From Saururus chinensis (lineage: Eukaryota > Streptophyta > Magnoliopsida > Piperales > Saururaceae), in assembly GCA_035235625.1 (NCBI GenBank), contig CP141143.1, forward strand, positions 24,597,092 to 24,661,091: a stretch of 64,000 nucleotides of DNA, given 5' to 3'. Below are positions 1-11,368 of this stretch, one piece after another. The notes beneath the pieces are model-generated. The model made no database searches and was not told where the DNA came from. It was given only the letters and a program-made list of their open reading frames with translations. The position numbers and the translations under genes are program-made. How positions within the stretch are numbered: position 1 is the first letter of the stretch; every line of letters begins with the position of its first letter.

Positions 1-3000
1 AAAAAGAGAGATAGATTTTTCTATTGACTTGATGCCGGGAACAAACCCTATTTCAAAGGCACCCTACCACATGGCTCTGGCAGAGTTAAAAAGTCAATTA
101 CAGGACTTGCTAGATAAAGGATTTATCCGACTCAATGTCTCTCCTTGGGGAGCACCGGTCATGTTTGTGAGAAAGAATGATGGATCGTTGAGATTATGTA
201 TTGACTATAGATTGCTCAATACCATCACTATAAAAAATAAGGATCATTTACCTTGTATAGATGACTTGTTTGATCAATTACAGATGGCCAAAATTTTCTC
301 TAAAATAGATATGCGGTTGGGATACCATCAATTAAGAATACGAGATGGGGATATTTCTAAAACAGCTTTTCGCACCCAGTATGGCCACTATTAGTTTTTA
401 GTGATGTCATTTGAATTAACAAATGCCCCAGCAGCTTTCATGGATCTTATAAATAGAGTTTTTCGGCCTTATTTGGATAAATTTGTGATCGTGTTTCTTG
501 ACGACATCCTAATCTAGTCTAGCAGTTTAGATGAACACTATGAACATTTGTAAATAGTTTTGCAAACTCTAAGGGCTCATAGGCTATACGCCAAATTTAG
601 TAAGTGTGAATTTTGGATGGAACAAGTGCTTTTCTTAGGACATGTCATTTCAAAGGATGGAGTATCTATGGATCTAACCAAGATAGAAGCGGTAATAAAA
701 TGGGAAAGGCCGAAGAGAGTAACAGAAATCCGAAGCTTTTTAGGCCTTGCTGGTTATTACCGAAGATTCATCTATGGATTTTCAAGTATTGTCTTACCTT
801 TGACAAAATTGATAAGGAAAGGAGTAAAATTTATTTGGGATGAGACATGTGAAAAGACTTTTCTAGAATTAAAGAGAAAACTAACAACTGCTTTAGTTTT
901 GGCATTACCAACTGGCAATGGAGGATTTGTCGTGTATAGTGATGCATCGAAAAGAGGCCTATGATGTATGTCTATGCAAAACGGAAAAGTGATTGCATAC
1001 ACTTCATGGCAATTAAAGAAACATGAAGGCAACTACCCTACTCATGATTTAGAATCAGCAGCGGTGTTTTTGCACTGAAAATATGGAGACACTATCTATA
1101 TGGGAAAAAGTTTAAAGTTTTTACTGATCATCAAAATTTAAAGTATATAATTTCCTAAAGCGATCATAATATGAGGCAAAGACGGTGGATTGAGTATATT
1201 AAGGATTACGACTTTTCTATTAAGTATCACTCTGGAAAAGCCAATGTAGTAGTTGATGCCTTGAGATGTAAATTAGGAGGAATAGCCTTCATGCTTGTCA
1301 AGGAATGAAAACTGCTGGAGGAAACAATAAGTTTCCAACCTAAATTACAATCTGGAAATAGAAAATCTTTCATTGCCAACCTAGAGGTGAAATAGGTGCT
1401 AGTTGAACGTATTCTTGAGGGCCAGAAAGATAATGAAGAGGTACAAACCTTACTCGAAAGACCTGACTTTATCAAAGGCTCAAATGGAAGTATTCAATTA
1501 CGAGGATGATTGGTAATACCAGAAATACCTGAGCTAAAAGAAGACGTATTACATGAAGCAAATCGGTCTTAATATACCATCCACCCAAGAGGAACAAAAA
1601 TATATCAAGATTTAAAGAGGAGTTTTAGGGGGAATGAGATGAAGAAAGATACAAGGGAATATATTTCGAAATGTTTAACTTGTCAATAGGTTAAAGTCAA
1701 ACACCAAAAACCTTCAGGATATCTTCAAACAAAAGAAATTCCTGAGTGGAAATGGGAGCATATTACTATGGATTTTATTTCAGCACTACCTAGGACTACA
1801 CAAGACCATGAATCCATTTGGGTAATCATATATCAACTCACAAAGAATGCGTATTTTCTTCCATTAAGAAAGAAACAATCCCTAAGTTCTTTGGCAAAAT
1901 AATACGTATGGAATACCATTATTGATCATTTCAAATCGAGCTAGCCGATTTACTTCCAAATTCTAGCAAGGACTTCAAGAAGAATTAGTCATCAATCTTA
2001 AATTCAGCACTGCTATTCACCCGCAAACTGATGGACAATCAGAAAGAACTATTCAAACTTTGGAATATATGTTGCAGGCTTGCGCAATGGATTGGAAGGG
2101 TAACTGGGATGAACATTTACCTTTGGTTGAATTTGCTTACAATAATAGCTTTCACAGTAGCATAGGTATGATACCCTATGAGGCATTATATAGATGACCC
2201 TATAGATCGCCAACATGTTGGAATGACATAGAAGAACATAAATTGATAAAGTTCGAATTTCTACAACAGTGTACAGATAAGGTGAAACTTATCAAGTATC
2301 GTTTAATGGCATCCTAGAGTCGTCAAAAGAGTTATGCTGATCAAAGACAAAAGGATATTGACTTTAGCATGGGAGATCAAGTATTATTAAAAATTTTACC
2401 AACTCAAGGAGTTATGAGATTTGGAATTAAGGGCAAATTAATTCCTCGTTTTGTAGGACCATTTGAGATTTTGGATAAAATAGGAGCAGTGACTTATAGA
2501 TTGGCCTTGCCTCCACAACTTGATAATGCCCATGATGTATTCCACGTGTCCATGCTTCGGAAGTACATACGAGACCCCTCACATGTTCTTGATTATAGTT
2601 TAGTTACTCTAAAGCCATATTTATCTTTTGAGGAAAGACCAGTTAAAATTTTTTATCATAAGGAACAAATTTTGAGAGCAAAAAGGATTACTTTGGTTAA
2701 AGTATTATGGAAGCATCATTCCTCAGTAGAAGCCACATGGAAGTTAGAAAGCGAAGTGATGAAGAAGTATCTTGAGTTATTCAATGAGTAAATATTTCAA
2801 ATTTCAAGGACGAAATTTCTCAAAGGGGGTAGATTGTGACAACCTTAATTTTCTGGCACGGTTTTGATAATGAATTTAAAATTTTATAGAGTTGATTATT
2901 TAATAATTTCTTAAGTGTTGGTTAGAGCTCGCAGACACGAGCATGACAAGTCGAAGATCGTGTAAAACAAAGGTCGGGAGTGAAAATTATGACCTTGGGA

Positions 3001-4403
3001 AGCATATCTTATAGGTGAGATCCACTTGTAAAGTGCAATCAAAACTGCTCATAACTAATCTAGTTTCATAGGGCTTGTCAATACGAGCTCAATGGTATCA
3101 AGAATGCGCGAATCTAAGTCCAGGATAGAAAGATACAATCGTGTGAAGTTGAACGTTGGGGGAAAAATGACATGCAACGCTGCCGCGCGGCGCATGCTGA
3201 ACGCATGTGACATATGTACATGATGAACGTGTGTTTGTCACACATGCCGCTGAAATCAACGGCACCTCCAGAAATGGCAGCGCTGCACTGACTTCACAGG
3301 TATAAATAGTCATCAGCAGTGATTTTTTTCACCATAGTCATTTCTTTATCATCTTCTTGTTTTCACTGCTTTGAGCCATTTAAAGTCCATTTTAACCCAT
3401 TCAAAAACTGTCACCTACTAAATCAAGCATGTTCTACACACTGAAAGGGTCATTTTCTTGAATTGGCCTCTCTAAGGCCAAAAAAACCTCCTATCTCTCC
3501 TCATTCTCTCTTTATCTTATTTTTACTGTTTCTAAACTATTTTAAACCCATTTGAGTCCGTTCAAAAGTCATTTCCTACTAAATCGAGTGTGTTCTATGT
3601 GCTTGAAGGGCTATCTTCTTGCGTTGACTGCTCAAAAGCTAAGAACTTGAGAAGGGACTCTCTTTACTATAATCTATGCCTATTAGAGGTAGGTGGTTTA
3701 AATTTCTAGATGTACGCTGTGATTTTGACTTATAAAGGTTTTTTTAAAAGCTTTTTTTAAATATTTTAAACTCTACCTTTGAGGACTTATTTTTTTTTAA
3801 AAAGATTTTCATTTTTTGGGTAACCATACCCTCTAGATAGTTCTTTGTTCTTAGAAACTAGGAATTATGATAATGATGATTCTGGATACTGCTACACTTA
3901 GCTCTGGCACATACATGAACTGGAATATCATGGGAAAATCCCTTTCCTTCTGTCTCCCGTTGCCCCATGAGCGCAGGTATAAGTTTTTTGGTATTGCAAC
4001 ATTCTATGATTGTATTTTTGAAATTGATTATTGTATGAATGATTTTCAAAAGTATGGCATGATTAATGTGTTCATGAAGCATATTTTTAGAACTTAATGC
4101 AACATACTAAGTATCAATTTACTCACCCACCCTCAGATTCTGCAGGTGTTACTACTGAACTCGAAGAAGTCAATGATGAGCTTTGACATTTTATAGTATT
4201 GGTTTACTTTTTTTAATCGGTGTAATATTTGTAATGACAGATGTATAAAGGCATGTTATGCCAAATTTTAAAATTTTTGTATAATACAAAGTATGTTAGA
4301 ATTACTTTTTTGGACTCGATGATCCTTGGCACATAGAAATACATTTCGACATGTTTTCAAAAAAAATATTTTCTTTTATTTCAAAATTCTACAAGGTGTT
4401 ACA
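1..4403 (+). mobile_element. Ty3/gypsy (chromovirus, Tekay/Del-like) fossil, 3' part with 3' LTR
   Basis: The window opens inside a plus-strand gypsy pol region. Reverse transcriptase similarity lies at about 30-500, connection/RNase H at about 560-1250, integrase at about 1500-2350, and a chromodomain-bearing C-terminus at 2369-2791. The pol order (RT, RNase H, integrase, chromodomain) is that of chromoviruses, and the chromodomain tail resembles the Tekay/Del clade. A purine-rich tract at about 2820-2833 leads straight into an LTR that begins TGTGACAACC at 2835 and appears to end GGTGTTACA at 4403. The LTR carries a TATA-like box (GTATAAATAG) near 3300. The coding part is broken in many places (roughly ten breaks by eye), so this is an old, inactive copy. 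The 5' end lies outside the window, so the target-site duplication cannot be checked. Confidence 0.9.
2835..4403 (+). repeat. 3' LTR of the gypsy fossil
   Basis: About 1.57 kb, from TGTGACAACC to GGTGTTACA, directly after a polypurine-like tract (CAAAGGGGGTAGA). A TATAAATAG box sits near 3300. Short open frames inside it, on both strands, show no protein similarity I recognise. The right boundary is inferred from the TG...CA rule only, because the partner LTR is outside the window. Confidence 0.7.
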
Positions 4404-4490
4404 CCTTTTGATTTGATTGTTCATAATGTGAGAGAAAATAACATATTATCTTTTCTCAATAAATATTGTACTTTTTTTATTATTATATTA

Positions 4491-4842
4491 TGTTGTGTAC
4501 CGAAAATGGTCTATTTAAGGGAGGCTTAGGCCATAGGGTTGTTTAGAGTTTATTAATCATTTCTTAATTATTATGGAGTTTAATGTTATTTTTATTTAAT
4601 AATATTTAGTGGGCTTTTAGGCTTTTGTTAGTAAGTCTATTAATTCATATATTTAAGTGTAAGGACTATGCCCTAATTTGATTATAGAATGAATAATCTC
4701 TTATCTAAATCTCTTGTCTTCTCCCCACCCTCTCCCTTCTTTCCGACGAACATGCCGCTCCCTCTCCCCTTTCCCGGCCATCTTGCACTGCTCCCTTCCT
4801 CTTTCTGGGCTGCTAGGACGTTGTGGACAACAGTCCACAACA
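4491..4842 (+). repeat. 5' LTR of the short LTR element
   Basis: 352 bp with a perfect 7-bp terminal inverted repeat, TGTTGTG/CACAACA. It aligns with the two halves of the 3' LTR (5663-5706 and 6784-7086) and so serves as the empty-site reference for the hAT insertion there. Confidence 0.85.
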
Positions 4843-4843
4843 T

Positions 4844-4854
4844 TGGTATCAGAG
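4844..4854 (+). other. Primer binding site, tRNA-iMet type
   Basis: TGGTATCAGAG follows one base after the 5' LTR. It is complementary to the 3' end of plant initiator methionine tRNA, the usual primer of many plant LTR elements. It fixes the right edge of the LTR and the plus orientation. Confidence 0.85.
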
Positions 4855-5662
4855 AAGTTGATTCATGGAATCGTCGCCTTCTCTCAATCAATTGGTCCCA
4901 ATATTGCTTGCATGGCCACCCAACTCCTTGGCTGCCACGCTCTCTAGAGTCTCCAGATCCTCCACCATCAAATTCCTTTCAACCCTGGGACCATTGAGAA
5001 GGAAATTGACCATTTTTTGCAACTACATGGCTCTGTCTATAGGGCTCTGTATTCAGATATCTCCTCTACCACCCGCCACCTTCCGCAGCTCAGACAAATC
5101 TGAAAAATGGGAGATGGCCTTTAAGCAATCCGGGCCTCATGGATCTCCGCCCTAGCCCACATGTGCTCCGCCTACCGCCAGAACCCCAGCTGCCGAACAG
5201 AGCTCCCCAGATGTAGCCTCCGCTGCGGCACAACTACCTCACTGGGATCTCCGCTAGTTCGAGCTACCTTGTTGTCCCTATGGTGACCCCGCTTGTTGGA
5301 GACCGGCGTGGTCAATCTGCTTTGTCTCGTGCCTAACAAGTCGAGCCCATTCCATTGCTCTGCCGCGTCCATCATTTCCAACCATTCCATTGCTCTGTTG
5401 GCCTCAGATTACGTGTTTGCAATGTTACCCACCTCACAAGGTTCCCTATCTTCTTTGAAGCCATCCACCGACTTGACATCCTACATGTTTCGGTTAGTTT
5501 CTTCACATTGGTTTCGAGTATTGGCCAGCTGCCTTGCATCCTTCTGTTTGTCTACTCCATAGTTCCGGACTGGCTGTTCACAGTGGAGTTATGGTGGGCT
5601 AGATGCTTGGAGTTTTAGGCCACCTCGAAGACGAGGTGATTCTCAAACAAAGCGTGGTGGAA

Positions 5663-7086
5663 TGTTGTGTACCAGAAATGGTTTGTCTAAGGGAGGCTTA
5701 GGCCATTAGGGCTATATCTCGGTTCAGTTTTTGGCCGGTTCTTGTAGGAACTGAACCGAAATCTCATAACCGAATTGGAACCAAGTAAGGAACCGATTTT
5801 TTCAGAACTGAACTAGAACCAAACCGAAAACCGATTCAGAACCGAGTTTTCGGCCGCCTTGGCCAAACTCGCGTCAGGGAATCGGCGAGGGAAGAGGGGA
5901 GATGGTGTCCGGGAGGCCGAGGAGCATGGGGGGGGAGAGGGGAGGTGGTGTCACTTTCAGAATAATCTTCAAAACATAAAATTTGTGACTACCCATTTTC
6001 TGCTTGAGAACAAACAACATAAAAAAAATATTTACATCTTCAAGGAAAGACGAATAACATAACGAGAGCATTGCTTGCTGCTCAATTCATCTAAATATTA
6101 CCCTACCACTGCCCTAACTTCATGAACAAATTACATCTTGTTTTCTCCATCAATGCTCTGTTGTTTCTCCATCACTCGACACTCTGTTGATCAGAGGCAT
6201 AGAGGTGTGTGAAAATGAGAGGTGATGGCAGGAAGATGTTGAGGTGGGCGGGACAACGACGGTAAGGCGGAGGTGAGAAGAGGGACAGATGAGGTGATTG
6301 TGGCCGGTGGTGCGAGGCAAGGCACGGGCAGCGATGAGGAAGAGAGGGAGAAAGGGCAGAGCAATGGCCTGAGGAGGTGACCTTATTGAAGGATGTACTA
6401 CAGAGTGGGGGAGAGGGGAAGCCAGATGGGGCGGGGGAGAAGGGAGGCCATGTCAGGGAGTGGCCAGGGGCTGCATCATGGAGTGGCTTGCGGCAGCATC
6501 GGGGACAGCTAGAGGGAGTGGCATAAGTGGGAAGGGAGGATGGGCAGTGGGAGTGGAGAGGATGAGAGGGGGAAGGTTGGGATTAGGGTATTATATGGGA
6601 GATTTTTTATCTTGGTCATTCATTCAAATGAACGGTCAAGATTAGAGTAAAAAAAGAAAGAATTTGGTTCGGTTCCAGTTCCGGGTTTTCATAAGCTAGA
6701 ACCGAACCGAACCGACTAATTTCGGTTTGGTTCAATCCGGTTCAATCCAGTTCCAATTTTATTGGTGCAACCCTATAGGTCATAGGGTTGGTCAGGGTTT
6801 ATTAATCATGTTTTAATTATTAGAGAGTTTAATGTTATTTTTATTTAATAACATTTAGTGAGCTTTTTAAGCTTTTGTTAATAAGCTCAGTAGTTCGTCT
6901 ATTTAAGTATAAGGGCTCATGGGCTATGCTCTAATTTGATTATGGAAGAATAATCTCTTGTCTTCTCCCATGCCTCTCCCTCCTTTTCGGTGGCCACGCT
7001 GCTCTCTCTCCCATTTTCCAACCATCTTGCGGCGCTCCCTTCTTCTTTTCAGACTGCTAAGCCATTGTGGACCGGTGTCTACAATA
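5663..7086 (+). repeat. 3' LTR of the short element, split by a hAT insertion
   Basis: The left part is 5663-5706 and the right part resumes at about 6784. The preceding bases AAAGCGTGGTGGAA are a likely polypurine tract. With the insertion and one target copy removed, the sequence is co-linear with the 5' LTR. Confidence 0.82.
5707..6775. mobile_element. hAT-type non-autonomous DNA transposon (1069 bp)
   Basis: The ends are TAGGGCTATA and TGCAACCCTA, imperfect terminal inverted repeats of hAT type. The flanking 8-bp target duplication is TAGGCCAT (5699-5706) and TAGGTCAT (6776-6783), one mismatch apart. Both subterminal regions are rich in the motif AACCGA and its complement: about 5720-5850 on the left and 6660-6760 on the right. 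Such clusters are known in hAT elements as transposase-binding repeats. The interior is G-rich, repetitive and without a transposase frame, so mobilisation would need an enzyme from elsewhere. The uninterrupted 5' LTR of the host element confirms both junctions. Confidence 0.88.
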
Positions 7087-7328
7087 TGTTAATAATTTTA
7101 TTTAATTTTTTAAAATAAATTATTAACTTATTTAAAAAAATAAATAAAACTATTAATATAAAATTAGGGAATAAATGACACACATACTCTTCTTTGTATA
7201 TATGATAGCTTACGTGCTTCTAACATGAGCCCAGGGCACCTAGGGTATCATAGGTTATAAAAAAATTAAAAGATCCGACCAGTGTGAGCCTGGCCTCATA
7301 TAAACGGGGGCTTAAATATACAATGCCT

Positions 7329-7496
7329 CCAAAACCCTAGAAGGATACAACAGTCTACACCCTTTAATAGTATACGAAAATATCACCTTCCCGCCCGGAC
7401 CCATTTCCCGCCCATCTCCTCCTCCCTCCACCCCTAATCCGAAACCCTAATTAGATCCCGTTTCAGTTGTCCTAGACCCCGTTCTCGACCAAGAAG
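7329..7496 (+). promoter_or_regulatory. Promoter/5' UTR of the WD40 gene with telo-box motifs
   Basis: The stretch between the repeat-rich DNA and the start codon is C-rich. It contains AAAACCCTAG at 7331 and AAACCCTAA (telo-box) at 7442. Telo-boxes near transcription starts are typical of plant genes for growth-linked and translation-linked proteins. TATA-like sequence (TTAAATATAC) lies near 7311. The transcription start is not known. Confidence 0.5.
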
Positions 7497-9014
7497 ATGA
7501 GCCCCGTCCTCAAGAAGCCCAAGTTGGAGGAGACGATCGAACTCGAATCGGATGCCGAGGCCCAAGCCGAAGCGGAAACGGAAGAAGAAGCAGCGGGCGG
7601 AGAAGACGTGCAGGAAGAGGCCGTCATGGCGCTGATGGAGCATCGGGCCAGAGAGGTCGACCACCTCAAGAAGAGGCTGGCTTATTACCAGACCCAGATG
7701 GAGGAGGCCCAGGCTCGCCTCCGCGATTCCCAGGCACAGCTGCTCCACCTCCTTTCCCGCCGGAAGAAGCCACCGCCCAAACCCTCCGTCCAGCCCGTCC
7801 CCAAGCCCAAACTTGTCATCCCCCCTGCGTCCACCCCCAAAGTCTCCATTTTGGCAGCACGACCCAGACAAGAGCGAGTTGGATCCGAAAGGAGTGGTCG
7901 GATCGTGAGGTCTGAATCGCAGGGGAAGGTTGAGAGAACGAAACATAGAGACTTGGTTCCCTTGGTGGGCGGCGCCGGGTCGCCGGCCGCGCTCCATTTC
8001 AGTTCGGGAACATACATTGCCAGCCAACATAAGAGGAAGTTGAGGAGCCTGGCACTGAGCCCGGTTGATGATGAGCTGTTTGTGACCAGTGCGTTGGATG
8101 GGGTAGTGAACTTGTGGCGCCTTCAGGCTGGTGGTGGTAATGGGTCAGCTGCTGTGTTGGCTGGTTCTATCGAATGCGTCTCTCCCCGGCAGCGGAGGTG
8201 GCCAGAGGATATAGCCTGGCATCCTAATGGAGGCTGCTTGTATTGTGCTTATACAGCCGATGGAGGTGATTCGCAGGTTTCAATTCTGAATCTCAATCTC
8301 GATTCGTCGGGACATAACCAAGTTTTGTTCTTGGAGGATAAGCCTCATTCGAAGGGTATAATCAATCGTATTGTGTTCATGCCATGGGAAGGTAATTTGT
8401 GTCTTGCAACTGGTGGGAGTGATCATGGAGTTGTGTTATGGAGAGAGACTGATGAGGGAAAGAGCTTATGGAAGCCCAACTGTTTGCATAAAAACTTGCA
8501 TTCTTCGGCTGTAATGGGTGTTGCAGGAATGCAGCAGAGTAGAATTGTAATATCTGCTGGTGTTGATAAGAAGATTATTGGATTCGATGTTGAAGAAGGA
8601 AAGGCTAGGTACAAACATCAGATTGACAGCAAATGTATGAATGTCCTTCCAAATCCATCAGACTTCAATTTGGTTATGGTGCAATCAGGGGCTCCTGAGA
8701 AGCAGCTGAGGCTGTTTGACATCCGAATTAAGCCGTCGGAGATTCTCACATTTGGGTGGAAACAGGAGAGCAGCGAATCACAATCCGCACTGATAAGCCA
8801 GGCATGGTCACCGGATGGTTTATACATTTCATCAGGCTCTGCTGATCCTGTTATTCACATCTTTGACATTAGATACAAGGCACCCAGCCCCTCACAGTCG
8901 GTGAAAGCTCACCAGAAGCGGGTTTTCAGAGCAGCGTGGCATAGATCCCGCCCTCTGCTTGTCTCCATATCTTCAGATCTTCAAATTGGGCTGCATCAGA
9001 TTGCTTCTTCATAA
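7497..9014 (+). CDS. Intronless WD40-repeat protein, 505 aa
   Basis: A single uninterrupted reading frame of 505 codons. Residues about 13-40 are acidic (Glu/Asp-rich). Residues about 45-90 look like a coiled coil (HLKKRLAYYQTQMEEAQARL). A basic, proline-rich linker follows. From about residue 178 to the end, seven WD-type blades can be counted, with WD-like endings VVNLWRL, VVLWRE, IIGFDV, LRLFDIR and IHIFDIR, so the protein probably forms one seven-bladed propeller. Such proteins are scaffolds, and no enzyme motif is seen. The combination of N-terminal coil and C-terminal propeller resembles a conserved plant transducin/WD40 group; I cannot name the orthologue. The start is chosen because the 5' flank is a C-rich leader with a telo-box. 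Codon use is GC-rich at the 5' end and drops downstream, as is common in monocots. The gene converges on the rhodanese gene. Confidence 0.93.
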   Translation: MSPVLKKPKLEETIELESDAEAQAEAETEEEAAGGEDVQEEAVMALMEHRAREVDHLKKRLAYYQTQMEEAQARLRDSQAQLLHLLSRRKKPPPKPSVQPVPKPKLVIPPASTPKVSILAARPRQERVGSERSGRIVRSESQGKVERTKHRDLVPLVGGAGSPAALHFSSGTYIASQHKRKLRSLALSPVDDELFVTSALDGVVNLWRLQAGGGNGSAAVLAGSIECVSPRQRRWPEDIAWHPNGGCLYCAYTADGGDSQVSILNLNLDSSGHNQVLFLEDKPHSKGIINRIVFMPWEGNLCLATGGSDHGVVLWRETDEGKSLWKPNCLHKNLHSSAVMGVAGMQQSRIVISAGVDKKIIGFDVEEGKARYKHQIDSKCMNVLPNPSDFNLVMVQSGAPEKQLRLFDIRIKPSEILTFGWKQESSESQSALISQAWSPDGLYISSGSADPVIHIFDIRYKAPSPSQSVKAHQKRVFRAAWHRSRPLLVSISSDLQIGLHQIASS

Positions 9015-11368
9015 GTCTTCCATTCAAATAGTATGCACATTTAGCCCTCCTCTTTATTTGACGATGGGACTATTTTCTAATGCCAACTTCTCCCTTTCTG
9101 TTCAAATGGCAAGGAATTTTCCATGTTTTTGGATGTAACATTGTGCTTACAATTTGATGGCATCATGGAAATAGGAAAGATTTTTTTATTGAGTCATACC
9201 ATTACCTTATATTGGCAATTCCAAAAAAGCTGATGAAACTATGATCTCTTTCAAATTTGTTAAAATTTAATGTACTGATTCTTCAATACCGACTATTGTC
9301 AGGCTTGAGAGAAGGGGATGTGCTTGAGGCCTCTCTCTGTTCACCATAGCGAACAAAGAAGCAGGGACTGGCCGTTGAACGGCTGCAGATAAGTAATTGG
9401 TAACCTAGGCAGGGGGTGGGAAAGGAATAATACCTCACATTGGATAAGCAAGCACCATGGCTAGAAACAAGCGAGCATGTGACGAAATTTTAGGGAAAAT
9501 GTTAGATCCATTGACTAATAATTAGAATAAAGCTTTGAGCAATCTCAAGGTGCTATAAGTTTTTTGTTCTTCTAAATTTTAAAGTTCAACCAGGTATAGA
9601 ACCTTAGTAGTCAATGCTACTACAGTACCACAATTCAGTTTTATGCTCATCTAAACCAAGGTCAGAAAATTGCATGATTTTCAAGAATTCATGCCATATA
9701 TCTTCTTGTTCTATTAATGATTCATCATTTCACCACTTTACATCATCAAATTCTACTAAGTTCACCCACCAAATTTTGTGTTGAAATGCCTCCATTGTCA
9801 TCGCAATATATCTTGTTCTTCATACTCTGTACTGTTCAACTTTCAATTGCACTATTATTTCTTTTTATGGTAATGAGTTCCAATTTCCAGCGCAATGTCA
9901 TGCTTCAAGTCATAACACTTGGGAGTCTTTGCTTTTGTTGCTCAATAACTCAAGTTGTCAAATTATAAGAATAATCAAACTTTATATTTCTAATCTAGTC
10001 AGAAGAATGATCTGAACATGAATAATTGATCAAATAATTTTTTCAAGGAAAAAGTTAGCCTGAACCTGCACTCAGGCACGTGATGGCAGGGCTCATGCTG
10101 GCATTCATTTGCGTGGGCTCATACTGACGCGTCTCTATTTTTCATTATATGTAGGTCTCCAATGAGGTGAATGAACATTATCCGTGGGTCTCTTTTTATT
10201 ATCTATATGTCTACATCAAACTTTGTTACTCTTTTCAGCTCCCATACGACTGCCTAATCTTTTAGTCCATGCTGTTCAATGGGCATATTATGCTTTCTCG
10301 TCCCATTTATCTCCATGTTTGTTGGTCAAGCTGTTGTGCAGATAGTAACTCTTACTATCCATCTGGTTCTATTGTTTTGTGCTCCTATGGCAATCTCTTT
10401 GGATTTTTTTGGCATTATATGGCGATTTCTTACAAGTATCCAATTTAGGAAGTACCCTCCTTTTCTATTCATTAGTTTTTTTTAATGAGTTTTCGGTTCA
10501 TAAAATTGTACTTAGGGTACGAGGAAAACAAGTCTGAACTTCATTAGCGAACAGAAACAACTGAAAAGAAGTCTAAGACTAATGTATTTGGCTTCAACTG
10601 GCAAGCACGTCCACTGAATTGCTGAGTAAGAGTGCCCATCGTATATGAAACTTGCCATGCTCAGGTCGGGCCTCTGAGTGCAGTAAGACCTTAGTGCTCC
10701 AGGGAAGTTCACTTCTTCCAAATGTGGCGCTTCTTGTTGAGAATAAAAGATCTGCTTATCTGAGTAGGCTAAAGCAGATCCTATAGGATATCCTCAAATA
10801 GCACGCACCTGATCCATGTTGTTTCAAAATGGTTTTTCCATCCTTTTTAACGGAGCGAAGCAAAAATTTGACATTTCAAATTTGTACGAAGCACGAAATT
10901 CATCACTTGCCCTCAAAGTTGGATGTTACATAGCCTCATTCTGTAGTTTACACAGCTAACTTGATAACCGTCGGTACTTACCCTTCTTCTATTCCAGCTT
11001 GATCTAAATTTGAACTACTTAACCTGCTCAACACAATAATGTGAATGAAAGAATGACAAAAAATTTCCCAGTTTTTTTTTTTAGAGATTCTTGACAGGAA
11101 CAGCGTCACACATTGGCACAAGTGATCAGCAGCAGACGCCAGACAACCTTTACAAGAGACGTAAAACTTATGCGACACTATAATGGACGATTTTACCAGT
11201 GCTTTTTCTGATACCTGGTGGCAGTAAATCAGCAATTTTTTCCCCAAGCAAAAGTTCGTTCTCGCAAACCATTAGAAATCAGCAATGCAGCAACCACTCA
11301 ACATTCTCCCACTAAAAGCTCAACTTAGAGAGAGAAAGGTAGAGTAGAGTTCTCTGCAATTCTAGCTG
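9015..11368. other. Convergent intergenic region, 2.35 kb
   Basis: This region holds the 3' ends of the WD40 gene (plus) and the rhodanese gene (minus). I see only short open frames with no recognisable similarity. Around 10060-10140 is a small patch with repeated GGCTCAT words, resembling other GAGCCC/GGCTC-rich repeats in the window. A minus-strand frame at 10512-10721 is open but unrecognised. Confidence 0.5.

Larger units (their letters stand above)
4491..7086 (+). mobile_element. Short non-autonomous LTR retrotransposon, nested by a hAT element
   Basis: Two LTRs of about 350 bp flank an 820-bp interior. The 5' LTR is 4491-4842, with ends TGTTGTG and CACAACA. A tRNA-iMet-type primer binding site, TGGTATCAGAG, starts at 4844. 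The 3' LTR starts at 5663 and ends at about 7086, interrupted by an inserted DNA transposon at 5707-6775. Flanking 5-mers TATTA and TGTTA match at 4 of 5 positions. The interior (4843-5662) shows no reverse transcriptase, integrase or protease similarity, so the element looks like a LARD/TRIM-type passenger. The LTRs differ at roughly 15 percent of sites by eye, so the insertion is old. Its right end lies about 410 bp before the WD40 start codon. Confidence 0.82.

Noticed and set aside
7434-8030. 198-codon minus-strand frame opposite the WD40 gene
   Set aside because: Antisense shadow of a GC-rich coding exon. Low-complexity Leu/Gly/Arg composition and no recognised domain.
10512-10721. 69-codon minus-strand frame between two genes
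   Set aside because: No similarity recognised. Probably chance, or part of a decayed sequence.
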